From Ichthyophonus hoferi (lineage: Eukaryota > Opisthokonta > Ichthyosporea > Ichthyophonida > Ichthyophonidae), in the NCBI GenBank assembly GCA_002751075.1, contig NAOQ01000011.1, positions 314,283 to 350,348 of the forward strand: a stretch of 36,066 nucleotides of DNA, written 5' to 3'. Below are positions 12,098-23,094 of the stretch, piece after piece (position 1 is the stretch's first letter; each line of letters opens with the position of its first letter). Made by a program: the position numbers and the translations under genes. A model generated the notes under the pieces. That model did no database searches. It saw nothing but the letters and a program-made list of their open reading frames with translations, and was not told the origin of the DNA.

Positions 12098-12661
12098 TAT
12101 GAACGCCTATGAATAAGTGATGAAGTCTTCACGAAAAAAAATATCTAATGATAAGTGTTGCACTGCTAAAGTAGTAAACTTTACGTAAAGACTATTATTA
12201 CTAATTAACTAGACATATACTCTAAGTAGTGTGATGTTTCTAACTTACTCATGTTCTGTACACAAGCAATACTTACATAAAGCACATAATATATGCTGAT
12301 ACTAGTGTATATAACAACAGCCTCATAATTACGTGTTAAAATACTCTGATCAATATCTTAACATCCTAACACTAAGAGAAGTAATGCAAGAAGAGTTATT
12401 GGAATGATGATTTTCCGTGAAGATAGTTACGTTCCATTATGAATGCCATATATCAATTGAACTACACATAAGAGCCCTGCATTTTCACATTAGTAAGATT
12501 AGAAATTTAGAAACTTATATATTAATTTTATGGCTTCCAAATGCGCTCTTTATTATTTTCATTACAGTTCTTACTAGGCTAATATATTATAAACTACACT
12601 ATAGCATATTATTTTATACTATCTACTTTCATACTTAAGCAACTTATCACCACGAACAATT

Positions 12662-12862
12662 TCATTTTATAAAATCATTCAGTTCTGTTGTCCTCTTTGC
12701 ATTATAATGCAAAAGAAGGTATACATAAAAATTATGGCGATTTAAATTTAACTTTTTACTTTGGGGCTGTAAGGTATATTCAAAAGTCAAGTCCTTATCT
12801 GAGACACTTTGAATCTCTCCTGTCTCTGGATTGGCTTTTGTAGACTGGAAATTGTTGACCAT
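12662..12862 (-). CDS. Small open frame of 66 codons, unrecognised
   Basis: ATG at 12862, stop at 12662-12664. The product is hydrophilic and looks protein-like (STKANPETGEIQSVSDKDL near residues 7-25), which is unusual for random AT-rich sequence. There is no signal peptide, no obvious domain and no clear promoter. It could be a small gene, a lone exon or a gene remnant. A chance frame is also possible. Confidence 0.2.
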   Translation of the reverse strand: MVNNFQSTKANPETGEIQSVSDKDLTFEYTLQPQSKKLNLNRHNFYVYLLLHYNAKRTTELNDFIK

Positions 12863-13669
12863 AATTTTGTGTAAATTTAAATGTATTCATATTATCTTGA
12901 ACTTAAAGTATCTATGGAGAAGGGAGCCTTGTCTTCATAGAAAATTATGACTTGATGTGGAATAAGAGCTTGATCCAGAGATGAATGTATCCAAGTATTT
13001 ATTTCTGATTGATTTTAGATTCCAGGTACATAATCCATTGGCTAAAATTGAAATGCTCTTGGAGCAAGACTGTTGGTTACTGTTTTGCACAGGTGTATAT
13101 TGATCATTTTGTTTATATAGGTATTTTAGTGTCTCTAATTACTATTTTGTTTAGAACCATAAAGAATACTAGCACGGCTATTTTTCTTTAATATTTGTAA
13201 TGGGCGAGAGGCCAAGTGTTTAGACTCTGAACAACAGAGCTTTCTATACAATGCATGCTCTGTAATGTTCCTGATTAATTCAGGTTCATATTTATCAGTT
13301 ATGTAATTATGTGTTGATATAGTTTATTGCTACCGATAGTAATATTACTTATCCAGTTATTAAGTTAATATGTCCATTTGCTAACTTGTGTGGATGTAGA
13401 AAAGTATATTATATAGTATTAATATATATATGTATAAATAATGACTATGATGTATAGTATGTTAAGGTACCGAGTAAGTTATGAATTCAGAAGCTCTTGG
13501 TACTCTGAAATCATAGATCATAGTAAATAATGTGATCACTTATGGTCACAGTTCCCAATCTGAAACAATTTGCAGCACCTCCTCATACTTGATAGTGAGT
13601 GTGCCACGCTGACAGCTCCAAAGGTACATTTAAATACATACACGTGAGAGTTTTAGTCTTTTTGAAGGT

Positions 13670-13879
13670 TGCCGGGGATATGGCTTTGATCAGAAAATTT
13701 GGTGCCATTAGCTCTGATGGACAAAGAATAACTTCAACCCTGTTGTGTACCTATTTCTCTTGCATTCGACCGTCCATCAGGCATAGAAGACGTTGATAGA
13801 CTAAAGGGAAATAAAGTGGGAATCGAGATAGGTGATGACACCTTTGAATTTCCCCATATCTTCAATAGTATTGTGTAAT
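13670..13879 (+). pseudogene. Degraded coding-like tract, family unknown
   Basis: Short plus-strand stretches read like protein (for example GIEDVDRLKGNKVGIEIGDD), but no continuous frame exists and no start is visible. Coding-like stretches also appear on the minus strand nearby at about 13900-14010, so even the strand is uncertain. I do not recognise the family. It may be a fossil of a mobile element or of a host gene. Confidence 0.25.
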
Positions 13880-14611
13880 TGTTTGCTAGGGGTATCACTA
13901 GAGATAGTTTAGTACCAAGGCTACGTCAGAAATTGGAATGCTGAATAGCTTGTCGTAAAATGATTCTTTAAATGTTTACTGCTTGTGATGATAGAGACTA
14001 ACGGCTCTTTGTCGCTATATAAGGATGTACCATGACTTAGCCTGTGATCAACACTAGCACTGCCAGTATCCTTATATACTCATTAGGGTATCCTAAGTTT
14101 TGAAGCCTTTGAGTAATTAGATTATATTGGTGCAATATTTTGTTGCAGTTTCAAAATTGTTAACTGTGAATGAACACTTAGTTTGGTCAAAACCCTGATA
14201 ATTAATTAATTGAATACCTTTCTCTAATAATTAAATCGATTTGTCAATACATAGTATGCGGTATGTGAACACATACATCAATGAGGAAATTAGTTAATTG
14301 GCAATCTAAATGACGACACACTAGTATTTAAGTATCGCAGTAAGATCCGACAATTCTAGTGGGTCTGTGACCTATCATCAGTTGCACTAGCCAATAATAT
14401 TCTTTACGGTCAGTTCCATTTACAATAATCCAAATGTACAGCTGAACGCAATTGACGCACGATAAAGATCGGAAAAGTATAAATAAAAGGGAAATAATTA
14501 ATAAAGGTCCCACCGCTCACACATGTGGCCCCCGGCACATTCGCGCACGCATACGTAATAACAGTGGCAAAACTATGGAAGTACTCGTAACACAAAAAGC
14601 TTTGCATTTAA

Positions 14612-14899
14612 TTGTATGTATGTAATAATTACATCGTTATTGTACGGTTGGCACGCACATACGACAATCAGTGCCCATATCTCTCGCTTGTTCAGAGGTT
14701 AGAGAACTGCCTACTAACATTAAATAGTGACAATAGTTATTATTTGCATCGTTATATAGTATCCCTTACTGATCGGAATTATTGTGTAATTTCTAAATTA
14801 ACATCTAAGCAAATCAAAGCATTGATTCTCTCTGAATTAGTACAGAGGTATAATTACTACAGCCAGTTGCGTGAGAGTCGGTATACTTGCCTTCTATAG
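14612..14899 (+). other. Open frame of 95 codons without ATG
   Basis: The frame is open from 14612 to the stop at 14897-14899 and has no methionine codon at all, so it could only be translated as an internal exon or from a non-ATG start. The composition is protein-like (NYCVISKLTSKQIKALILSE). No convincing upstream exon was found. It may be a remnant of an older gene, or chance. Confidence 0.2.
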
Positions 14900-16344
14900 A
14901 ACCTCTACTACAACAACTGAGCCTTAAGAATAGATCAGATAAGTGCCTACACTACCGAGGGCCCAGAAAAACTAACTACTACCCAATATTGAATTGAAGA
15001 TCCCGAAAGCTGTGGACAAGGCGCTAGAACTACCACAGATTCTTATACAAACTGATGACATTAATTAAAGCAGTAATCATTAATGAAGTAATAAATACTA
15101 CTACGTGTATTATATATAAGATAAGATAATGCTGATGTAAACTTTTTTGTTTGTTTAGACGAGCACGTGTTTTCGCTTACATTATTAAATGATATCTCAC
15201 GCAAGTTACATTTTCTTTTTTACCATAGGATTTTAAAAAATTTCGAATAAACGTGCACAATGATAAGCTCCCATAGTCCCTATGCAAACTGATGTTTTAA
15301 AACGTAAGGAAAAATAAGTTGATTTAGAACTATCTTTTTGAAATATATCCGTTCGAGGAGCACAGCTTCACTAATTTAAGATCTTATGACTTGTGGCATA
15401 GGGTAATACCCAAATCCATTGGTTTTGGCATATTGCTACTATTTATAGATACCATACTCTTATAACCTAACCAAGAATAGCTCCTTACTCGAAAAAGGAC
15501 TTGACACGAACGAGGTAACTGCACAGAAAGCCAAAAAAATAACAGAATAGCATTCGTTTTTTGAAAACATTGTAATCATTATTATTTTCAGTACTTTTCA
15601 TGTTTGTATAACAATTTATCAACAATCGTCTAAATTCTTGTTATTAAAATTGGTATGATTTTCTGTCCATCTAGCAAGACTTTTATTGTCTAAAATAACT
15701 TCATAATGTAAAAATAAGTTCCCCCTTGTTTCTGTAGCAAGTTGTTAAGTACAATCATTATTTAGGTATTTTGGCCTGACTATTTCATATTGTCAGAATC
15801 CAACTGTAAATTTGACACATATTGATTATAAAATCGGGCATGAAAAACTAACTTCAAGGTAGGAGGAAGAGCAGTAACTCATTTCTTAATTAGCACATAT
15901 GTTTCATGCTTAATTCTACAAATGGCCTGATTAATTTAAAATTCTCCATGGGACAGAGTTTGTTTCTGTTATACATTTTTAGTTTCTATTTTCAGCTCAG
16001 AAGTCTTTAATTTGAAACCCCAGCCAATCTTATTTGTTGAATTCAGCCGACTTAACAACGCCGATCATTATTATTGGATTGCTTCTATTAATGTTACATA
16101 AATTTTGTTATTGGCGTTTCTATTTACTTATTATTAGCACATAAGCACTGCAGATGGCCAAACACCTATTCAATTACCAAGATACATTCCTGTATCTTTG
16201 TACTTGGTTGAGGTAGAAATTGTATACAAAGATAACCAGTCATTTTTTACTTTGAGATTTGGCTTGAAAGATAGCCTACACTGAGACTACTATATATTAG
16301 TGTAAATTCACCTAAACAGAAACCTTAGCATCGAAATGGAACTT
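14900..16344. other. Intergenic, no supported gene
   Basis: AT-rich sequence with frequent stops on both strands. A CACGTG core occurs near 15164. No tandem array, RNA gene or long open frame was recognised. Confidence 0.5.
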
Positions 16345-16625
16345 ATTATCTCTGTGCTCTGTTTACATCTTTAATCGTCATCAGCACTGCGGCACTGGTA
16401 AGCCTTGTGCCCAGCTTTGTGTTTGCTAATAGCGCATCTATAGATTGTTTTACAATGAGATTGCGTGTGAAGTCAATATGCTCTTATGAGTCTTCATAAA
16501 TTCATGACACATTTTGAGCACTGAAACCCCTTGGTCAATCAATCTAATTACTTGGTCTGGTCCAATATGAACTCTTTTCAGCCTTCCACATTTAATCCAA
16601 TGAATTCGTACGGGCTCCCCTTAGA
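16345..16625 (-). pseudogene. Degraded coding tract, possibly a DNA transposase
   Basis: Minus-strand segments read like one protein: GEPVRIHWIKCGRLKRVHIG, then DQVIRLIDQGVSVLKMCHEF, and further on VKQSIDALLANTKLGTRLTS and AAVLMTIKDVNRAQR. The second half resembles the helical segment that precedes the catalytic core in some fungal MULE-type transposases, but this is a weak family impression. The tract is broken and has no visible ends or terminal repeats. It may be a remnant of another mobile element or of a host gene. Confidence 0.3.
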
Positions 16626-17761
16626 TAAAATATTGGCGTTCACATAAATCAGCCGTTTAAGAACCTTAACAAACATAAGCATATATAAAATTATGACATA
16701 TACATAAATTATTATGCATTAAAGGAAAGTTAAATAAGCCGTTTTTAAAAAATAAAAATTCCCAATGCTTCTTCATAATGCAGAGAGATAATAGCATCTA
16801 CTTTTTGCATAAAGAACATAATGTGACTTCTAGATGCACCAATGTTCGGCGGGAAACGTTACCCACTAAACGTTAACAACCTATTCGAGAGAGCGCTAGA
16901 ACTGATAACATGGGAATCTATAATAAATTGAAATACTATCAGGATCGATCTGTTCTTAAAACAGATGTTTATATTTACAGTCAAATGAGTAGCTGCATAT
17001 CGGGGGAGTTGTTATATAGAAAAAAGACATATATTAACCAATAAGACAAATCACATACTTGCATTATTAAAAATTGAGTATGAAATTACAGTGAGGGGTG
17101 TTTTATTTGATCTTCCCGAATGTCGTTAAAAACTTCCAAGACCATATCTCTCTTTTTGCGCTCCAAGCCAATTTAGAAAGATAACTTCCGATTCATCAAA
17201 GTTTATTTATTTGCTTTTCTACTGTCTATTTAATTCAAAATTTTGATGAAATAATTTAACACATGAATTTTCTAATTTTATATTTATACTTATAACCGTC
17301 TCCACGGTATATTTCTCTCTAGTCTGTGTGCATGACAGGCCCTAAAGGGTTGATCTAGGACATATCCAAAGATTTACTTACTAATTGCACTTAGTATTTT
17401 TTTAAATATCAATTAATTTTCATTACTAAGTAATAAATTCAGCTTTGGTGTTTCTATCTATCAATACAGAATACCAACAATATCAGCTGCTTCTATATAA
17501 TTACATCTACTTGACTTCTGGAACTATTGTCAGTGTTGATAGGAATTGCAAACTAGGGGCCATGTAATTGATTTTAAATCTTATAAGGTATACCCGCTTT
17601 TATTTTTCTTGATGATGCATCAAGTTCCATCCAAAGTGATGCATTAGATGGACAGCTCTAATCCAAGCTACAATGTTAGAGTTATCGTAACACTTTTACT
17701 CTTGGATTTTTTTCACTCCCATGATTGATAAGCATTGTAAAAAATGCACAGGAAACTTAAT
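16626..17761. other. Intergenic, no supported gene
   Basis: AT-rich sequence without a long open frame. Short coding-like stretches can be read on either strand around 17100-17190, but none is convincing. A small dyad around GATGATGCATCA and GTGATGCATTAG lies near 17610-17650. Confidence 0.4.
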
Positions 17762-18226
17762 AAATACCGCATTGCTGTATTTTGCATATTGATTTGGTAC
17801 ATATTTTTTTAAACCAATCTAACCTAATGTACCTAAATAAATGTATGCGCATTTGTATTTATATAATGGAAATTTACACCAACCTTAATAGGGCATATCA
17901 AAGAAAAATAAATTGATACATTTTATAGATAATATTATATAATAACATAAGATCACAACAATATAAAACAAAAACGACTCTTGTATTACAATTATACTTA
18001 TATCTTTGCACCAAATACCGCATTACTGTATTTTTTGTATTGACTTGGTATATTTTCTCTAAACAAAATCTAATCTAAGAACGGAAATTTACACCAACCT
18101 TATAGGGTAAATCAAAGGAAAATAAATAGATACATTTTATAGATAATATTATATAATAGTATAAGATTACAACAATGTAAAACAAAAGACGACTCTTGTA
18201 TTACAATTATACTTATATCTTGCACC
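17762..18226. repeat. Second tandem duplication, units of 251 and 214 bases
   Basis: Copy 1 is 17762-18012 and copy 2 is 18013-18226. Both begin AAATACCGCATT.CTGTATTTT and both end with CTTGTATTACAATTATACTT followed by ATATCTT(T)GCACC. Between them ACATTTTATAGATAATATTA is shared exactly. Copy 2 lacks about 40 bases present in copy 1 (around 17830-17872). The copies are closer to each other than those of the 11.5-12.1 kb duplication, so this event looks younger. No coding capacity was seen. Confidence 0.9.
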
Positions 18227-20818
18227 AAGTATCCCACATAATCAACCTCAACTACAATTTATATATAATACGTAACAAACCCGAAAAATCTTAGACACAT
18301 AAGCACTCGCCATACTTAATGTTTTTTCAGATATGGTCTTGCACACTATAAAACGCATCGTTATTATTGTTCATGCCTTGGTCAATCTTAACATTCTAGG
18401 GATATTGTTAGAAAAAAAATGTTTATTTTAATATAAGTATGCATAGTGTAAGTATTTAGCCAACGCCTTCTTGCTAGGGCAAAGCATCAACACTGGATCA
18501 CATTTATATAATAGCATATATATACACTGGTAATTAATAATAAATAAAGAAAAGTTGATATTGAAATATGAAACAATGTATATATTAAAATAATATGAAT
18601 CTATTAGGTATGAAAAACGACTTTCATTCTTTTGTTAAGGAGCGCGATGTTCTGAAAAGTCAAGGCGTTGTAATGGATATAGCTAACATTAGATCAAATT
18701 GAGGTACTTGCCAATATGAAATATTGAATAAAAGATCTAAAAAAACCTATATTTGCTTACCTTCAATATGTAGCGGTGACTTGGTGCCCAATCTTGAAGT
18801 AAACCCATTGAAAATTGTCTTTTTAGTGGGGTCGGAAATAATTCAATTTTACAATCGTTTCATTCTATGATGTTATCGGCTAATAAAACAGGTATGTTGA
18901 TGTACTTAAGCTATACTCTGGACAATGCCTCTATTGGTTAAAGTATCCACAAATCATTATCACACCTATGTGAACATTGATTCACATTGGTATTTTAGCT
19001 GACTTGGCATAGGCAGAATCTTTAGAGTCAATTCCAGAAAAAAAAAGTAACGATAGGCTAGTTAATGCTCAGGGCAAATCAATAAGAAGGCAGCTGTCGC
19101 TGATGAAAAAAAAAGAGGGTTAAAGTGATAAGTATGCTGTATCCTAAATATCAAACATATATATATCGTTATTTTAAAAATATTGAAAAAGAACGCGGTA
19201 TAAGCACCCAATTGCCTCGACGTCGATGTAGACAAAAATTGAGATATAAACTATTCAAATCTCATTAGTTGGGCTGGTATGAACGTAACGGTATATAGAA
19301 ATATATTGTATTCAATGGCTCCGGAGGCTTTTTAAAAGTTGTGTGCGTCTATGCAATGGCGGAACTTCTCTAATATACATATACACTAGTACTACACGTT
19401 GACTTAGTAGGTAGAGTTAGGGTGTTGACTCAAATTTATCTAAGAGATTTCTAGTTTGATGTGTTTAAAGCAGTCGAGTGTGGAATTTATGCACAAAATG
19501 TTTCAATCAGTTGAATAGCGTTTCCTTGTTCAAATTGGCTCCTTAACAAACAATCTAACCAAGTAACAATTGTGAATATAAGTAACACATAAGCCAGTTT
19601 TTAACTTGATATACGCCTAATTGCACCTTTAAATTTCCTAGTATGAGAAATGCTACCACTCGAATTTCACAATTCATCAATTATCTGCAATATAATCGTA
19701 TAAAGATACTCATGTTATACTCGTCTCAATTAAAAATACAATCTCAGTAGCCTCTCAGAAGGAAGAATAGGAGAAAAGCATACAAACTAACATTTGAATT
19801 GAGTCCTAGAACTTCTAACAGATATAGGAAGGTTAACGGCCGTATCGCAATAGTTATTCACATCCTTGATATATAAAAATAACTTTAAATGATAATTCTG
19901 CGGATAACATAGTTAAACATTTGAATCTAGATTATGCTCGAATATGCTAGCATATAAAGAGGTTTATCAATATTTAATTGGTTAAATATCATTTTAATAG
20001 TTCTGGATAGTGAAGCATTATTTTAGAGAAGAAGTTATTTCAAATATTATTTAATAGTATATTGTCTTAAGCATGAGCAATAGCTTAGCAAACAACAAAA
20101 AACAAAAAAATAGCAATATGTAAAAATTCAATAAATTAATTCCTTATTTTGGTTAGATTTAATGTTAATTTCTTGAATTATTTTCTATTTACTCTTTCTG
20201 CAAACTTTTCAAGTTTTGGCATGATTTTATTGGATAATTAATCTCATGAAGTAGGTAGGATTAAAGCAATCTATAAGGTTTTGTATTTACCGATATTTAG
20301 GAATGTGGTAGCCACTCAATGCAGCCGGGGACCTTACAGTTAATTAGGCCCTTTAATTTCAAGTTAATAAATGTAACGTATGCGTATGATTAAGTTTTTT
20401 TTTTAACAACCCGCGCTATTTCTATGTATTGCCCAATATTGTGAAGTAAGCAATGAACGTCTAGATATGATATTGCATGATATTATCAGTAGTAATACAT
20501 CTTATATGGTTCCGCCACGTGATAAGGGGCATAATTTTGGCACACCACTAGGCGACAAATGAGAACCGGTAAGATACTGGTTATGGTTATTAGTTTGCCC
20601 AAGATGAAGAAAATCTATAAATAAACATCTTAGCTGCGTTCTTTAAGACATAAGTAACACTTACCAGTAATTTTTCCAAGTTAAATTATTTTAAGTTCAT
20701 ACACTATAATAAAAATATTTTACAAATAAAACAACTAAACTGCTTAATTTTTTTAATAGTCATTACATTAGCTCAAGGGTGTTTTGTACCTTTTCAAAGG
20801 TATCTAAGTATAGACCTT
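18227..20818. other. Intergenic, no supported gene
   Basis: AT-rich sequence. A few short coding-like frames exist, such as the 30-codon ATG frame starting near 18610 (MKNDFHSFVKERDVLKSQG), but none is long enough to support. A CACGTG core lies near 20516. No RNA gene or tandem array was recognised. Confidence 0.4.
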
Positions 20819-20974
20819 GATTGGCTATTATTAAGAATGATGTTATTGGCTTTTATTCCAGGCTAAATGGTGGTAAGAGTAAATTGGTAAACTATCTTTA
20901 ATTGGCTATATTTCCCCAAATGAAACATCTTAACTTTGAAGATAGATCTGGATGGTTTCCGGGGAGTATATATA
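20819..20974 (+). promoter_or_regulatory. Promoter of the secreted Thr-rich protein: CCAAT boxes and TATA box
   Basis: Four ATTGG boxes lie at 20820, 20845, 20883 and 20901; three continue as ATTGGCT. A TATATATA box is at 20967-20974, about 50 bases before the ATG at 21024. This places the transcription start at about 21000 and excludes the earlier in-frame ATG at 20952, which lies upstream of the TATA box. Confidence 0.65.
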
Positions 20975-21023
20975 CTTGAGCAGTCGAGTTGCTCACAACA
21001 ACACTTCATGTTTAAGCAGAATT

Positions 21024-23094
21024 ATGGGACATTCGTTAATCTTTGTGCTCGGGGCGAGTATTGCCCTCCAAAATTATGCGAGCGACGCTTTTCGCACAGA
21101 AGCAAAGGTGCTTGAGCACCCCAGTTTGTACGAAGATTTTTTGATACAAACTGATGTGTATAAAGAGACTACCACCACAAAATTACCATACACAACTGCT
21201 ATTAAGCCAACAAACGATGATGGAGCTATTTTCCCATTAGCTCCAGATTCTTCCAGTATAACTAAGGCTACCACCAAAACACATGTTATTCCAACCACTA
21301 CTAAAGTCACCACTACTAAGGTTACAACCCCTAAATCTATTGTACCAACCACTACTAAAGTCANNNNNNNNNNNNNNNNNNNNNNNNNNNNNNNNNNNNN
21401 NNNNNNNNNNNNNNNNNNNNNNNNNNNNNNNNNNNNNNNNNNNNNNNNNNNNNNNNNNNNNNNNNNNNNNNNNNNNNNNNNNNNNNNNNNNNNNNNNNNN
21501 NNNNNNNNNNNNNNNNNNNNNNNNNNNNNNNNNNNNNNNNNNNNNNNNNNNNNNNNNNNNNNNNNNNNNNNNNNNNNNNNNNNNNNNNNNNNNNNNNNNN
21601 NNNNNNNNNNNNNNNNNNNNNNNNNNNNNNNNNNNNNNNNNNNNNNNNNNNNNNNNNNNNNNNNNNNNNNNNNNNNNNNNNNNNNNNNNNNNNNNNNNNN
21701 NNNNNNNNNNNNNNNNNNNNNNNNNNNNNNNNNNNNNNNNNNNNNNNNNNNNNNNNNNNNNNNCTACCACTAAATCTGTTGTCCCAACCACTACTATAAC
21801 TATTGTCCCAACCACCACTAAATCTATTAAGACTACCACTGCAAGTGCCGAACTCTTGGCACCCAAAAATGCTCGTTATTCCATCTTTTTGTTAGAAAAA
21901 TATCAAATGGTGTATGAAATTGCTGCTGAGTGGGATGAAGTAAAGGGCGCTAAGGCTTACGAGATTTGCTACGATACGAAACAAGATCAGATATTATATC
22001 CAGTGGCTACCACTTGGTGTGTTGTGGTTCCCACTAACTCGTATAGCACTGGTGATTCAGTACAATCTGATATAAGCAAAGTGACTTACTCAAATGTTCG
22101 CGTGCGTTCTTATAACCCTGATAAGCCTTCGTTGTCGTCTCATTTTACGTTGGCATCTCCAGTTGACAATAGTAAAATTGCATACAAATCCTTCTGTACC
22201 GTTGAAAATCTAGGAAATGACGGCGTTTTTATCGAGACTAAGGTCACTTTTGAAGGTTTTGCAGTTGCACAAGAGGTTGTGCCTATTAAATTTACCGCTA
22301 CTTGGGATCGCCCCCAAAAGGCTGTGCTTGGGGATAGTAAATATATAGAAGTGTGCTTTTATGCTCATTTGCAGGTGTTTTCAACAAAAGAACATTCATG
22401 CGTGGTGGTTAAAAGCTCAGTCACGAGTGCTTCCGCTTTTGTCAATGTCAAAGAAGACCTTCTATACGTCAATGCTCTTGTGCGTCCTGTTTCCACTTGC
22501 TATTTCAACTCGCTCATAACCGCACAAGGTAACCGATCATTGTTGTTACCTCAAGCTTATCCCCGCGAACTTTATTCGGAAATGAAGTACAGGAATGCAA
22601 GCGCCCCAAATAGGTTCAGCTGTGTAGGATTTGAGAAGGACTCTGAAGACATGAGTTATACTTCGTGTGTGAATGACAACGCTGTCCGTATTATTTATCA
22701 ACCTTCTTGGCAATTCTGCCCTTCTTCTAGCGTTGGATTTGTCTTGAAGGATGCCCTATCAGGTAATTGCATCACCACTGGACTAAAAGGAAAGAGTGCT
22801 ACCTTCCAGAAATGTGAACCCTCCAATAAGGAGCAGCTGTGGTTAGCCAAGGACTGCCAGCGCAGTACTGAGACAAATTTTTTGGGATATGACCTCAGGA
22901 ATGTAGGCACAGACCTATGCATGACGTTCGGTGATGTTAATGGATTTGTTATGAAGGAGTGTGCTGAGTTTAACTGGTCTGAAAAATTCCACTTGACCCT
23001 AACCCCACACTTGCATTCCGAACGTGATATTCGTCAATTGAACCACCGCAGAGGCGGAAATTCTGCATCCAAAATGAATATTCGTCGTTTTTAA
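21024..23094 (+). CDS. Secreted Thr-rich protein with Fn3-like modules and ricin-B-like C-terminus
   Basis: The start ATG at 21024 opens a hydrophobic signal peptide (MGHSLIFVLGASIALQNYAS), consistent with export. From about residue 50 to beyond the gap the sequence is a Thr/Pro/Lys/Val repeat (PTTTKV, TTPKSIV), a mucin-like stalk likely to be O-glycosylated. The repeat is broken by 400 N at 21364-21763. The frame before the gap and the frame after it differ by one base, which is an effect of the arbitrary gap length. After the gap 443 codons are open: the stalk ends at about 21850, then come two Fn3-like modules (AAEWDEVKGAKAYEICYD; FTATWDRPQKA...YIEVCFYAH) and, at about 22720-23010, a Cys-containing beta-trefoil-like region with QxW-like EQLWLA and NWSEKFHLTL, as in ricin-B lectin domains. 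The tail is basic. No introns were needed. It is probably a cell-surface or extracellular glycan-binding protein; the exact family is unknown. Confidence 0.75.
21364..21763. other. Assembly gap, 400 N
   Basis: Exactly 400 undetermined bases inside the Thr-rich repeat of the secreted protein. A round number within a tandem coding repeat indicates a scaffold gap of estimated or default size, so the true repeat number is unknown. Confidence 0.95.

Noticed and set aside
20952-21023. Upstream in-frame ATG of the secreted protein
   Set aside because: It lies upstream of the TATA box and would put a hydrophilic stretch before the signal peptide.
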